NCBI GenBank assembly: GCA_024642005.1
Contig: JAHECA010000023.1
Span: forward strand, 1 to 56,636
DNA: 56,636 nt
Source of the DNA: Robiginitalea sp.
Lineage (GTDB): Bacteria > Bacteroidota > Bacteroidia > Flavobacteriales > Flavobacteriaceae
Reading direction: 5' to 3'
Part shown: one piece after another, positions 1-8,610 of the stretch
Numbering within the stretch: the stretch's first letter is position 1
Layout of the letters: the number at the start of each line of letters is the position of its first letter
The notes under the pieces: model-generated
The model's database searches: none
Told to the model about the DNA's origin: nothing
What the model saw: only the letters and a program-made list of their open reading frames with translations
Program-made: the position numbers and the translations under genes

Positions 1-38
1 AACGACTGATTTATCAATTCGTGAAGGCTTTGGATTAA
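1..38 (+). CDS. possible 3' end of an upstream gene (partial)
   Basis: Read from base 3, eleven codons stay open and close with TAA at 36-38 (C-terminus ..FVKALD). They could be the tail of a gene that lies outside the window, ending 14 bases before the next start codon. The stretch is too short to identify, and the frame of the next gene is also open back to base 2, so this is tentative. Confidence 0.25.
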   Translation, partial: RLIYQFVKALD

Positions 39-52
39 TTTTAGAAGAAACT

Positions 53-1411
53 TTGTTGACGAATAGCTCCCGGATCAGAATCGCGTATACATCCGTTCTG
101 ATCATACTCCAGCTGGTCTTCATCATGGGGTGTTCCAAGGATAGAACGCCACAGGAAGCGCTCGGAGTCTATGTGGTGGAGACAGACTCCGGGTATCAAC
201 TAATTCGAAACGGGTCCGTCTTTCACGTGAATGGCGCCTCCGTAGGATTCGTGGGAGACGCCCATTGGGAAACATTGCGACAGGCGGGAGGAAATGCCAT
301 ACGCCTGTACGATACGGTTAACCTGCAATCGAATCTTGACAGGGCTGCAGAGCTGGGACTGGCGGTTGCCGTGGATATACCGCTTCCGGAACAACACGCG
401 CATTACGACTTATACGCGGATCCAATATGGTTAGCCGATACCCGGCGAAAAATTGAGAATCTTGTGCGCCGGCATAAGGATCATCCGGCCCTGCTGTTCT
501 GGACCCTTGGGAATGAAGTTGTTCCCAATATATCACTCCGTAATAAATCCATGAACTATTACAATTCCTTGGCAAAAGCTGTAAAGGAAGCAGATCCAGC
601 ACACCCCCTGACCACATCGGTACACCTCAACAGGCGTGAAATATTAAATGCCAGCCTCAATTGTCCTTACCTGGACTTCCTGTCCATAAATATTTTTGGA
701 GCGATCCGCGAATTTGATAAAAGGAAACATTCGATCCGGTATTTCTGGAAAGGGCCGTACATGCTAACCGAATGGGGCATCAATGGCCCCTGGGAAGCCG
801 ATATTTATACAGAGTGGGGGGCACCCATCGAACAAACAAGCACCAAAAAGGCCGAGCAGTACCTGGAACGCTATCAAATATTGCATGCTCAGAATGACGG
901 TCGCCTGCTCGGTGATTTCCTATTCTATTGGGGTCAGAAGGAAGAAAGTACGCCCTCCTGGTACAGCATCGTCCTGCCAAACAAAGACGCCACCCAAATT
1001 GCAGTGGATATTTCAAAGGCCTGGAGCAAAAATCCCATCCCTTATACCGGGCCGCGTATTGATTACATGCTATTGGAGGGAAAAGGAGCCCCTTCCAACA
1101 TCATAATGGAACCGGAAAAGCGCGTACATGCTTCCCTTAAGATCGCAGCTCCCTTAGGAGAAAACCTGACCTGCTCCTGGGAAATCCGACCGGAGCACTG
1201 GTATCGCGCCGGATCGCATGACACGGCCAGCAAACAAGTGATGCCGATCTTACCTATTGACTTTCAAAAAGAAGGTTTGGGGGATGTATCATTCGAAACT
1301 CCACTTGAATCAGGCCCATACCGCCTGTACGTATACCTGTCAGACCAGTGTGGGTTTGCGGCCACCACAAACATTCCCTTCTTTATCCTGGAACCCAAAC
1401 ATGGCCTCTAA
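53..1411 (+). CDS. lipoprotein glycoside hydrolase, GH-A clan (GH2-type TIM barrel)
   Basis: Predicted surface or periplasmic lipoprotein that cleaves a polysaccharide. A hydrophobic signal (residues about 8-25) ends in the lipobox FIMGC with lipidated Cys27. A TIM barrel follows: the early motif HVNGASV and ..AGGNAIRLYD are typical of GH2/GH5-like glycosidases. The acid/base is probably Glu155 (TLGNEV) and the nucleophile Glu240 (LTEWG), both present, so it should be active. The last 90 residues look like a beta-sandwich. The start is a TTG at 53 (TTG at 56 is equally possible); the frame is open to the window edge, so an upstream start cannot be excluded. It overlaps the next gene by 11 bases, implying co-translation. 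Substrate unknown. Confidence 0.75.
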   Translation: MLTNSSRIRIAYTSVLIILQLVFIMGCSKDRTPQEALGVYVVETDSGYQLIRNGSVFHVNGASVGFVGDAHWETLRQAGGNAIRLYDTVNLQSNLDRAAELGLAVAVDIPLPEQHAHYDLYADPIWLADTRRKIENLVRRHKDHPALLFWTLGNEVVPNISLRNKSMNYYNSLAKAVKEADPAHPLTTSVHLNRREILNASLNCPYLDFLSINIFGAIREFDKRKHSIRYFWKGPYMLTEWGINGPWEADIYTEWGAPIEQTSTKKAEQYLERYQILHAQNDGRLLGDFLFYWGQKEESTPSWYSIVLPNKDATQIAVDISKAWSKNPIPYTGPRIDYMLLEGKGAPSNIIMEPEKRVHASLKIAAPLGENLTCSWEIRPEHWYRAGSHDTASKQVMPILPIDFQKEGLGDVSFETPLESGPYRLYVYLSDQCGFAATTNIPFFILEPKHGL

Positions 1412-4400
1412 ACCGAAAGTATTACCGCCAAGCCGCCGCGAGTCGCGAGCCATAAGATTGATGGTATTGCTGGGGGTTCTCTCCATCGGGCACTTTCTAT
1501 TCTGGTTCTTCCAGCCGGAGTATCGCGGACAGGGGCTTTTATTTGGGCTGATCACCATTATTTTTGTTTATGGCCTGCTCCGCAATATGTATTTGTGGTA
1601 CCATTATTTGGCCATTTCTGTTCCTGCAACGCCCCCCCTGGAACGGGCTTTCACCGTCGATGTACTCACCACCTATTTTCCGGGAGAGCCCTATGAGATG
1701 ACCCTGGCCACGCTGGAGGCCATACAGCGCATCCGGTACCCACACACCGCATATCTCTGTGACGAGGCAAATGACCCATACCTTCGGGAGCGCTGCCGGG
1801 AAATGGGGATAAGGCACGTAACCCGGAACAACCGCATTGACGCCAAGGCAGGCAACATCAACAACGCCCTCAAACAGGCCACGGGTGAGATCTGCCTGAT
1901 CCTCGACCCCGACCACGTTCCCGATCCTGATTTTTTTGACCCGGTTTTGCCGCATTTCCAGAACCCGGAGATCGGCTTTGTGCAGGTGGTGCAATCCTAC
2001 GGCAACATCCGGGAAAGCCTGGTCGCCCGGGGGGCTTCCGAACAGACCTTCCAGTTTTACGGCCCCATGATGATGTCGATGAACACCTACGGCACGGTCA
2101 ATGCCATCGGGGCCAATTGCACCTTCCGCCGGGAAGCCCTCGACAGTATCGGCGGCCATGCCCCGGGGCTTTCTGAAGACATGCATACGGCCATGCAACT
2201 GCACGCCCGTGGCTGGAAATCGGTCTATGTGCCGCGAATCCTGGCCAGGGGGCTTGCACCGGCTACCCTGCATGCCTTCTTCAAGCAGCAGCTCAAATGG
2301 TCGCGGGGCACGTTCGAACTCCTGTTCAGGGTATACCCGAAACTATTCCGCCAATTCACCTTCCGTCAGAAACTGCACTATGGCCTGCTCCCGCTCCATT
2401 TCCTGATCGGGCTGATCTACCTCCTGAGCTTCAGCGTGCCCGTGCTTTCCCTCTTGATGTCCGAAACCCCCTGGAACGGCAGCCTGTTACTTTTCCTGTT
2501 TGCCCTCATACCGGTCCTGGCCAGCGAAATTCTGATCCGTGCGTACATACAACAGTGGGTCATGGAAAAAGAGGAACGCGGCTTTCACCTGGTGGGAGGC
2601 CTGCTGCAGATCACCACCTGGTGGATCTATTTGCTGGGATTTCTCTATGCCATCATCAACAAAAAGGTACCCTACCTGCCAACCCCCAAAGGAGATGAAA
2701 ACAACACGAATCTCAATATCGTACTGCCCAATATTCTTTTAGGCTTGTTGTCATTGGGAGCTATAGTCTATGGGCTATACCATGACCTGACCCCGTATTC
2801 CCTCGCCATGGCGGGATTTGCCCTCCTAAATGCCTTGTTCATGTTTTTTGGGGTGTATCTCGCGACCCGGGTAACCAATAGAAACAAAATACTCAGAACG
2901 TTCCTGGAGAAGCGCACATTGGGCTTCCTCGTTTCTGTCAAACATGCCTTTGAAAGCCTTTCAGACCGCTTGTTTTACATAACGCGGGCAGTGGCCCTGC
3001 CCATGCTCTTAGTGCTGATTGCGCTGAGCCTTTTCGGCCTGCAACGCTATTCCTACGAGCAATGGAGCGGGGTACGACCCGAGCCTGCCAGGCCCAGGGA
3101 TGGGATTACCCATCTGGGCATCTTCCTGCCCTCTGGCACCGATGGCCTGACAAATTTGGATTCGGTGCAACTTCTGGAAAAACAGGAGGGAATCGCCTTC
3201 GATTTGGTCGCTGTCTATCAGGCCTGGGGCGACCGGGCCCATACCGGCTCCATCGGGCGGCAGCTCGATACGATCGCCGCCAGGGGTTACCTTCCCATGC
3301 TCACCTGGGAGCCCTGGACCAATGACTTCGCCGCGGCCGACACCCTCCCGGAACTGCAGGAAAACAAACGGGTGTTCCGACATATTCTCACGGGGGCTTT
3401 CGACCCGTATATCGATTCGGTGGCGCTGTGCCTGAAAAGCTTTCGGGAACCTGTTTTTCTGCGGTTCGCCCATGAATTCGACAACCCGGACTATCCCTGG
3501 TCGCAAACAGGCGGCAATACCCCTGAATCATTCCGGGAAGCCTGGCGCTATGTGCACGATCGGTTCCGGGCCCAGGGGGCTCATAATGTGATCTGGATCT
3601 GGAACCCCTTTAGTCCGGTTAACCTGGATTCTTACTATCCCGGGGAGGGCTATGTAGACTGGATCGGGGTAACCGGCCTCGATTACGGACCCTACAACCG
3701 CCAGGGGGAGTCGCAGTCCTTCGATACCCTCTACCGTCCCTTCCACGACGCCTTTAACCAATTGGCCCCACTCCCGGTAATGGTGGCCGAATTCGGAACG
3801 TTGACCAAAGACGCAAATGCCGACCGCTGGTTCCGGGAAGCCCTGGCGGCTGCCAAAAATGACTTTGGGGAAATCAAGGCCTGGACGGTTTTCCGCAGCG
3901 ACCGGGACGAAAACCTGCCCCCCCGGGCAATGGGAAAGGTAAAACGGTTGAATTGGGTAACTCCCTTACCTGCCCTTCGGGGCCTGAGTGTTAACCGCGA
4001 GAACGGGTCGGGCATCCCCTCACAGATCGATCTTGAAGCCACGAAACCTTATCAGGCCTTGCCGCTCCCCGACCGGCCCATCCGGGGGGTTGCTTTCAAA
4101 AAGGGGCAGCAATGGTACAGCAGCCGGTATACCGCCACACGGGCTTCCCTGGAGCACGATTTCGGCCTCATGAAGCAAGCGGGGATCAACACTTTCAAAT
4201 ATTACGGCCCCACCCTCTATGACCACAATATTCTGCAAGTTGCCCCTGAATTCGATCTGCAGCTCGTTTATGGGTTCTGGATACCGGATGACCTGGATTT
4301 CATAAGGGACAGCCTTCGCCTGCAAGCACTAGAAGCAAAGATTGCAGCAAACATTAAGCAGCTAAAGAGCCACCCGAATATCCTGGCCTGGAACCTGGGC

Positions 4401-5207
4401 AATCCGCACTGGTCTTCCCTGGCCCTGCGATACCAGCGGCCCGAACTCGACCAGCAGCGACAAGCCTACCTGAACTGGCTTAAGCGCCTGACAAGAGCCA
4501 TTAAAACAGTTGACCCGACCCACTTGCTCATTGTGGATCTGCACCCCGATCCAAATCCCACTTTGCAATTCGAGGCCTACCGGAAGGCCAACCTGGCGAT
4601 CGACGCATTCGGGCTGATCGGAGACAGGCCGGAACCGTTACAGGCATTTATGCTCCTTTCTCGCGCATCGCGCCTACAGGCCATCATCACCGATGCCCCG
4701 GCCGAGGTTTACCTCTTGGCCGGCAATACCCATTTTATGGCTCGAAACTGGCAGGATCAATGGAACGATCAATCGGTTACTTTTGATGGTTTACTCGACA
4801 TGTTTGGCCGCAAGCGATTCGGTTATCATACGTTGGCCCGGGAATGGACCGGGCAACCCGTCCCCAAAATTGAAGGAGGCATAGCCATATTACGGCCCGC
4901 CAAATCCCTTAGTCCGAAAAATAAGGTCACCTTCCATGCCAAGCGCTTTTTAAAAGGAGAATGGCTTGAACCAGCTAGCGATACCCAAAATGATTATTTA
5001 TGGTTGCTGGTTAAGAATGATTACTACGGCAATCCCATTGCTGTTCAAAAACTGGGGACTGGTGCCTCGATGGAACTCGAAGTACCCGAAAATTATCCGC
5101 TTTTCGAATTGAGGCTCACCTTTGAATCGGGAGATCGATTTATTAGTGACCGCGTGCCTTTAAACCTGCCGCTCCATTCCTCGCTCCGCGGTATTCAATA
5201 CCGATAA
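1401..5207 (+). CDS. membrane glycosyltransferase (GT2) fused to GH26-type and degenerate GH2-like glycosidase domains
   Basis: A 1268-residue multidomain protein, likely a polysaccharide synthase of the inner membrane. Two N-terminal membrane segments (about 18-37, 46-72) precede a cytoplasmic GT2 domain with the processive-synthase signature: Asp121, DPD at 169-171, SED at 258-260 and QQLKW at 296-300 (equivalent to D, DxD, TED, QxxRW of cellulose synthases). Five to six more membrane segments follow (325-352, 361-379, 402-421, 438-460, 466-491, 531-548). From about 568 to 850 lies a GH26-like barrel with probable acid/base Glu692 (FAHEFD) and nucleophile Glu797 (VAEFG). From about 893 to 1150 a second barrel resembles the upstream lipoprotein, but its acid/base position is Pro1002 (LGNPHW), so it is probably inactive. 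A beta-sandwich tail ends the protein. No PilZ domain is evident. The ATG at 1401 is preferred because an upstream in-frame ATG at 1257 lies deep inside the previous gene. It ends one base before ctlX, which converges on it. Confidence 0.85.
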   Translation: MASKPKVLPPSRRESRAIRLMVLLGVLSIGHFLFWFFQPEYRGQGLLFGLITIIFVYGLLRNMYLWYHYLAISVPATPPLERAFTVDVLTTYFPGEPYEMTLATLEAIQRIRYPHTAYLCDEANDPYLRERCREMGIRHVTRNNRIDAKAGNINNALKQATGEICLILDPDHVPDPDFFDPVLPHFQNPEIGFVQVVQSYGNIRESLVARGASEQTFQFYGPMMMSMNTYGTVNAIGANCTFRREALDSIGGHAPGLSEDMHTAMQLHARGWKSVYVPRILARGLAPATLHAFFKQQLKWSRGTFELLFRVYPKLFRQFTFRQKLHYGLLPLHFLIGLIYLLSFSVPVLSLLMSETPWNGSLLLFLFALIPVLASEILIRAYIQQWVMEKEERGFHLVGGLLQITTWWIYLLGFLYAIINKKVPYLPTPKGDENNTNLNIVLPNILLGLLSLGAIVYGLYHDLTPYSLAMAGFALLNALFMFFGVYLATRVTNRNKILRTFLEKRTLGFLVSVKHAFESLSDRLFYITRAVALPMLLVLIALSLFGLQRYSYEQWSGVRPEPARPRDGITHLGIFLPSGTDGLTNLDSVQLLEKQEGIAFDLVAVYQAWGDRAHTGSIGRQLDTIAARGYLPMLTWEPWTNDFAAADTLPELQENKRVFRHILTGAFDPYIDSVALCLKSFREPVFLRFAHEFDNPDYPWSQTGGNTPESFREAWRYVHDRFRAQGAHNVIWIWNPFSPVNLDSYYPGEGYVDWIGVTGLDYGPYNRQGESQSFDTLYRPFHDAFNQLAPLPVMVAEFGTLTKDANADRWFREALAAAKNDFGEIKAWTVFRSDRDENLPPRAMGKVKRLNWVTPLPALRGLSVNRENGSGIPSQIDLEATKPYQALPLPDRPIRGVAFKKGQQWYSSRYTATRASLEHDFGLMKQAGINTFKYYGPTLYDHNILQVAPEFDLQLVYGFWIPDDLDFIRDSLRLQALEAKIAANIKQLKSHPNILAWNLGNPHWSSLALRYQRPELDQQRQAYLNWLKRLTRAIKTVDPTHLLIVDLHPDPNPTLQFEAYRKANLAIDAFGLIGDRPEPLQAFMLLSRASRLQAIITDAPAEVYLLAGNTHFMARNWQDQWNDQSVTFDGLLDMFGRKRFGYHTLAREWTGQPVPKIEGGIAILRPAKSLSPKNKVTFHAKRFLKGEWLEPASDTQNDYLWLLVKNDYYGNPIAVQKLGTGASMELEVPENYPLFELRLTFESGDRFISDRVPLNLPLHSSLRGIQYR

Positions 5208-5208
5208 A

Positions 5209-6144
5209 CTACATCTGAACCCGAGGCAAAAACACCTCGGCCAGCATGCAGCGGGCACTGCCGCCCCCGCACGATTCAATGGTATCGAGTGGGCTCGAAA
5301 CAATGCGTGAGGTCTTTTCAATGGCCGCCACCTGTGCCGGGGTGAGCGAATCTCGGGCCGCCTGACTCATGACCAATAGGCGCTGCCCGCCCCTGCCCAG
5401 CAATTGCAGCATATTCCCTGCAAAGCGGTGCATCTGGGCCTCGGTAATGGCTATGATTTCCTTTCCGTCTTGCCGCAGGTGGTCTGTAACCTGCTTGCGT
5501 TCCTGCCTGTCGTCGATGGCATCGAGGCAGATTACCGCAAAGGTTTCGGCCAGGCACATCATCACGTTGGTGTGGTAAATGGGCAGGCGCTTGCCGTCTA
5601 CCGACTGAAAAGCGGTGAAGAGTACGGGCGACACCTCGAAATCTTCACAGAACTCGATAAACAGTTCTTCATCGGCCCGGGCCGACAGGGCACAGTAGGC
5701 CTTCTGGTGTTCCCGGTCCATGAGAATGCTGCCGGTGCCTTCCAGGAAAAGGCCATCTGCCTCGGCCCCCGTATAATCGATTACCTCAGTGATGTCAAAA
5801 CCCTGCTCCTCCAACAGGTCCAGCAGGTCTTCCCGCCTTTCCCTCCTGCGGTTCTCGGCATACATCGGGTAGAGCACAACGGTGCCCTTTTCGTGGAATG
5901 AAATCCAGTTGTTGGGGAAAATGGAATCAGGAGTGTCAGCCTCGGCCCGGTCGTCGGCCACGACCACCGTTACCCCTTCTTCCCTGAGGCGGGCCACCAG
6001 GCCGTCGAATTCGTCCTGAGCCCGCTTGTTGATCTCCGAATTGCGCAGGTCCAGGTCTTCCTGAAAGTAGTTGTTCACGGCGGTTTCCTCGTTCATTCGG
6101 AAGTGCACGGGGCGGATCATCAAAACGGTGTCGGTAATCTGCAT
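5209..6144 (-). CDS. ctlX: citrulline utilization hydrolase CtlX-type (amidinotransferase fold)
   Basis: A guanidino-group-modifying-superfamily hydrolase of about 311 residues. Family hallmarks are FPNNW near residue 80, the catalytic His region HTNVMM, and the C-terminal catalytic Cys in GGGSARCML. CtlX proteins act on citrulline or related ureido/guanidino amino acids; the exact substrate here is inferred only from family. The ATG at 6144 (MQITDTV) is preferred over an ATG at 6177, since the conserved region begins at once. The neighbouring gene upstream encodes a second enzyme of the same fold, which suggests joint arginine or methylarginine breakdown. Confidence 0.8.
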   Translation of the reverse strand: MQITDTVLMIRPVHFRMNEETAVNNYFQEDLDLRNSEINKRAQDEFDGLVARLREEGVTVVVADDRAEADTPDSIFPNNWISFHEKGTVVLYPMYAENRRRERREDLLDLLEEQGFDITEVIDYTGAEADGLFLEGTGSILMDREHQKAYCALSARADEELFIEFCEDFEVSPVLFTAFQSVDGKRLPIYHTNVMMCLAETFAVICLDAIDDRQERKQVTDHLRQDGKEIIAITEAQMHRFAGNMLQLLGRGGQRLLVMSQAARDSLTPAQVAAIEKTSRIVSSPLDTIESCGGGSARCMLAEVFLPRVQM

Positions 6145-6240
6145 ACGAAGGGTGGCTAATTTCGGCAAAAGTAGCAATTTCCGCAGTCAATTTGTTACAG
6201 GGCTCAAGGTGCTTTGCAGGGCACTGGTTCCCTGCCTCCC

Positions 6241-7155
6241 CTACTCCCGCTCAAGCGGCAGGGTACTGCAGCGCAGCAGCCCCCCCTGTTTGCCCACCTC
6301 CCCATAAGGGATCTCTTCCACGGTGAGCCCGCGTTCGCGCAGCCAGCTGTTGAGCCGCGTAAAGCTGCGTTCCGAAACCACCACGTCGGGCGAAATAGAG
6401 AAGACGTTGGAATACATGCGGTACATTTCTTCGGTGTCGATCACCAGGACGTTTTCCGGCCCGAAATAGTCGAGCAGCCACCTGGCGTCGGCGGGGTCGA
6501 GGAAACTGTCCGGGTGCAAAATGGCCAGGTCGCGCCCAACCGGCTGAAAGCAACAATCCAGGTGCAGGGCATTGCCCCGGGCATTGGTATTTGACTTCCG
6601 CAGTTCAAATGCCCTCACATGCCGGCGGGGAAAACTGTCCTGCAGGTATTCGACAGCCGCCCGGTTGGTGCGGGCCGTAATGAAATCTGCGTAGTCCTTC
6701 CCGTTGTAGGTTCCTACAAAGAGCTGGTCTTTCCAGGGCATTACGTCTCCCCCTTCCACATGCACCTCGGGGGGTGGCATCAGCAATTGCTCCTCGCCGA
6801 TCTGGTCGAGCACGTGCACAATGGCCTCGAACTCCTGTTCGCGCCTGGGCAAAATATTGGCCTTGACCATTTTGTCGTCGACAACAAAGGCGATATCGCG
6901 CGAAAAGATCTGATTGCAGGCCGCAATTACCTCGGGCCTGAAGACCTGTACCCCGTATTTGCGCAGTACGGCGGCAAACCCTTCCATTTCACTGACCATG
7001 TCTGCTTCGGCCGGATAGGTGCCGGCCAGGATGTGCTCCAGCGATTTCGGGTCGTACGCCTCTTCGGGCCTGGGCACCGGGCCGCTGTTTTCGGCCGTGC
7101 CCAACACCACGGCCTTCAGCCGGGCGGTCTCGTCATGTATGTTCAGGTTCAGCAT
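6241..7155 (-). CDS. dimethylargininase / arginine deiminase-family amidinotransferase-fold protein
   Basis: A 304-residue cytoplasmic enzyme of the guanidino-group-modifying superfamily. Visible features are HVEGGDV (substrate-binding acidic residues), a central HLDCCFQP with the catalytic His, and LLRCSTLPL with the catalytic Cys near the C-terminus. Such proteins hydrolyse methylarginine, arginine or similar compounds to citrulline plus an amine. It lies 96 bases upstream of ctlX in the same direction and just after the gltA terminator, so it probably starts its own transcript with ctlX. Whether it is a dimethylargininase, an arginine deiminase or an amidinotransferase cannot be settled by eye. 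Confidence 0.75.
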   Translation of the reverse strand: MLNLNIHDETARLKAVVLGTAENSGPVPRPEEAYDPKSLEHILAGTYPAEADMVSEMEGFAAVLRKYGVQVFRPEVIAACNQIFSRDIAFVVDDKMVKANILPRREQEFEAIVHVLDQIGEEQLLMPPPEVHVEGGDVMPWKDQLFVGTYNGKDYADFITARTNRAAVEYLQDSFPRRHVRAFELRKSNTNARGNALHLDCCFQPVGRDLAILHPDSFLDPADARWLLDYFGPENVLVIDTEEMYRMYSNVFSISPDVVVSERSFTRLNSWLRERGLTVEEIPYGEVGKQGGLLRCSTLPLERE

Positions 7156-7174
7156 ATAAAAAGACGGATCAGCA

Positions 7175-7209
7175 ACAAAAAAAAGGGCACCCCTAACGGG
7201 ATCCCCTTT
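7175..7209 (-). terminator. rho-independent terminator of gltA
   Basis: On the minus strand a hairpin (arms AAGGG and CCCTT at 7204-7208 and 7183-7187, with an inner ATCCC/GGGGT stem and loop GTTA) runs into eight U residues. It lies 19 bases beyond the gltA stop. Confidence 0.75.
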
Positions 7210-7227
7210 GATAAACCGGGTGTCCGG

Positions 7228-8511
7228 TTAGCGGTCTTTCAGCGCCCGGAACGGACGGAGGTTCTCTCCTATATAAACCTGTCTCGGACGGCCGATAGGT
7301 TCGCCTTTCAAGCGCATTTCCCGGTATTGGGCAATCCAGCCGGGCAAACGCCCAAGGGCAAACATCACGGTAAACATTTCCACCGGAATTCCCAGGGCCC
7401 TGTAGATAATACCGGAGTAAAAGTCTACGTTGGGGTACAGTTTGCGATCTACGAAATAGGGGTCTTCCAGAGCTTCCTTCTCGAGGCCTTTGGCGATTGC
7501 CAGGATAGGGTCTTCCTTGCCCAGGGCAGACAACACGCTGTCGGCTGATTTCTTGATGATGCGGGCGCGGGGGTCAAAATTTTTGTAAACCCGGTGTCCG
7601 AAGCCCATCAGGCGGAAGGGGTCGTCTTTATCTTTTGCCTTGGCCATGTATTTCTTGGTATCCCCGTCATCGGCGGCAATGGCCTCCAGCATTTCCAGTA
7701 CGGCCTGGTTGGCGCCCCCGTGCAACGGGCCCCAAAGGGCCGAAATGCCCGCCGAAATCGAAGCGAACAGGCCGGCATGTGACGAACCCACAATGCGCAC
7801 CGTAGAGGTGGAACAGTTCTGTTCGTGATCGGCGTGCAGAATCAGCAACTTGTCGAGCGCCTCGATCTCTATGTCGTTTTTCCTGTATTCGCGGTTGGGT
7901 TTTTTAAACATCATTTTGTGGATGTTCTCCACATACCCCAGGCTGTCGTCTCCGTAGTCAAGCGGAAGCCCGGCCCGTTTGCGGTAGGTCCAGGCCACAA
8001 GTACCGGGAATTTGGCCAGCAGGCGCACAATGGCGTAGTACATGGCCTTTTCGGACGATACGTTTACTGAAGAAGGGTTAAAGGCGATCAGGGCGCTGGT
8101 GAGCGAAGCGATCACACCCATGGGGTGGGCCGACTTCGGAAAGCCGTCGATGATCTTCTTCATCTCTTCGTCTACGTGCGATTCGGCTTTGATGTCTTCG
8201 TGGAACTGTTGCAGCTCTTCCTTACTGGGCAACTCGCCGAAGATGAGCAGGTAGGCCACTTCCAGGAAATCGGCCTTTTCCGCCAACTCTTCTATGGCAT
8301 ATCCCCGGTATCTGAGAATCCCCTTCTCTCCATCGAGGAAGGTGATGGCGCTCTCGCACGAACCCGTGTTCTTGTAGCCTGGGTCGAGGGTAATCATCCC
8401 CGTGGCGGCACGGAGGTTTTTGATGTCGATGGCCAATTCATTCTCGGTCCCTTCCACTACCGGAAATTCGTACGATTTCCCGTGGTACGATATGCTTGCA
8501 AGTTCAGACAT
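7228..8511 (-). CDS. gltA: citrate synthase (type I)
   Basis: Condenses acetyl-CoA with oxaloacetate to citrate, the entry step of the TCA cycle. The 427-residue length fits the bacterial hexameric class. Conserved motifs are HADHEQNCSTS (active-site His), GPLHGGANQ (second His) and GFGHRVYKNFDPRA (His/Arg region with the catalytic Asp nearby). The N-terminal part carries the GDGKG-like C-E-S-A-I-T-F-L region seen in type I enzymes. The start chosen is the ATG at 8511 (MSELAS); an in-frame ATG 63 bases upstream would overlap the promoter-like box. It is followed by its own terminator, so it is likely monocistronic. Confidence 0.95.
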   Translation of the reverse strand: MSELASISYHGKSYEFPVVEGTENELAIDIKNLRAATGMITLDPGYKNTGSCESAITFLDGEKGILRYRGYAIEELAEKADFLEVAYLLIFGELPSKEELQQFHEDIKAESHVDEEMKKIIDGFPKSAHPMGVIASLTSALIAFNPSSVNVSSEKAMYYAIVRLLAKFPVLVAWTYRKRAGLPLDYGDDSLGYVENIHKMMFKKPNREYRKNDIEIEALDKLLILHADHEQNCSTSTVRIVGSSHAGLFASISAGISALWGPLHGGANQAVLEMLEAIAADDGDTKKYMAKAKDKDDPFRLMGFGHRVYKNFDPRARIIKKSADSVLSALGKEDPILAIAKGLEKEALEDPYFVDRKLYPNVDFYSGIIYRALGIPVEMFTVMFALGRLPGWIAQYREMRLKGEPIGRPRQVYIGENLRPFRALKDR

Positions 8512-8543
8512 TTTATTTCTGGATTTTAATAAATATTGTCCTG

Positions 8544-8574
8544 TAAAAATACGAAAAACAGCCGGCTTTAACAA
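8544..8574 (-). promoter_or_regulatory. candidate gltA promoter
   Basis: On the minus strand a TTG (8574-8572) stands 20 bases before TATTTTTA (8551-8544), close to the Bacteroidota TTTG/TAnnTTTG promoter. The box ends 32 bases before the gltA ATG. Confidence 0.4.
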
Positions 8575-8610
8575 TTCGCGGGCCTCCCTTTTACACCCTT
8601 CCTTCAGGGT

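Noticed and set aside
1539-2273. 244-codon open frame opposite the GT2 domain
   Set aside because: The plus strand codes for a clear glycosyltransferase here; the mirror frame has no motif.
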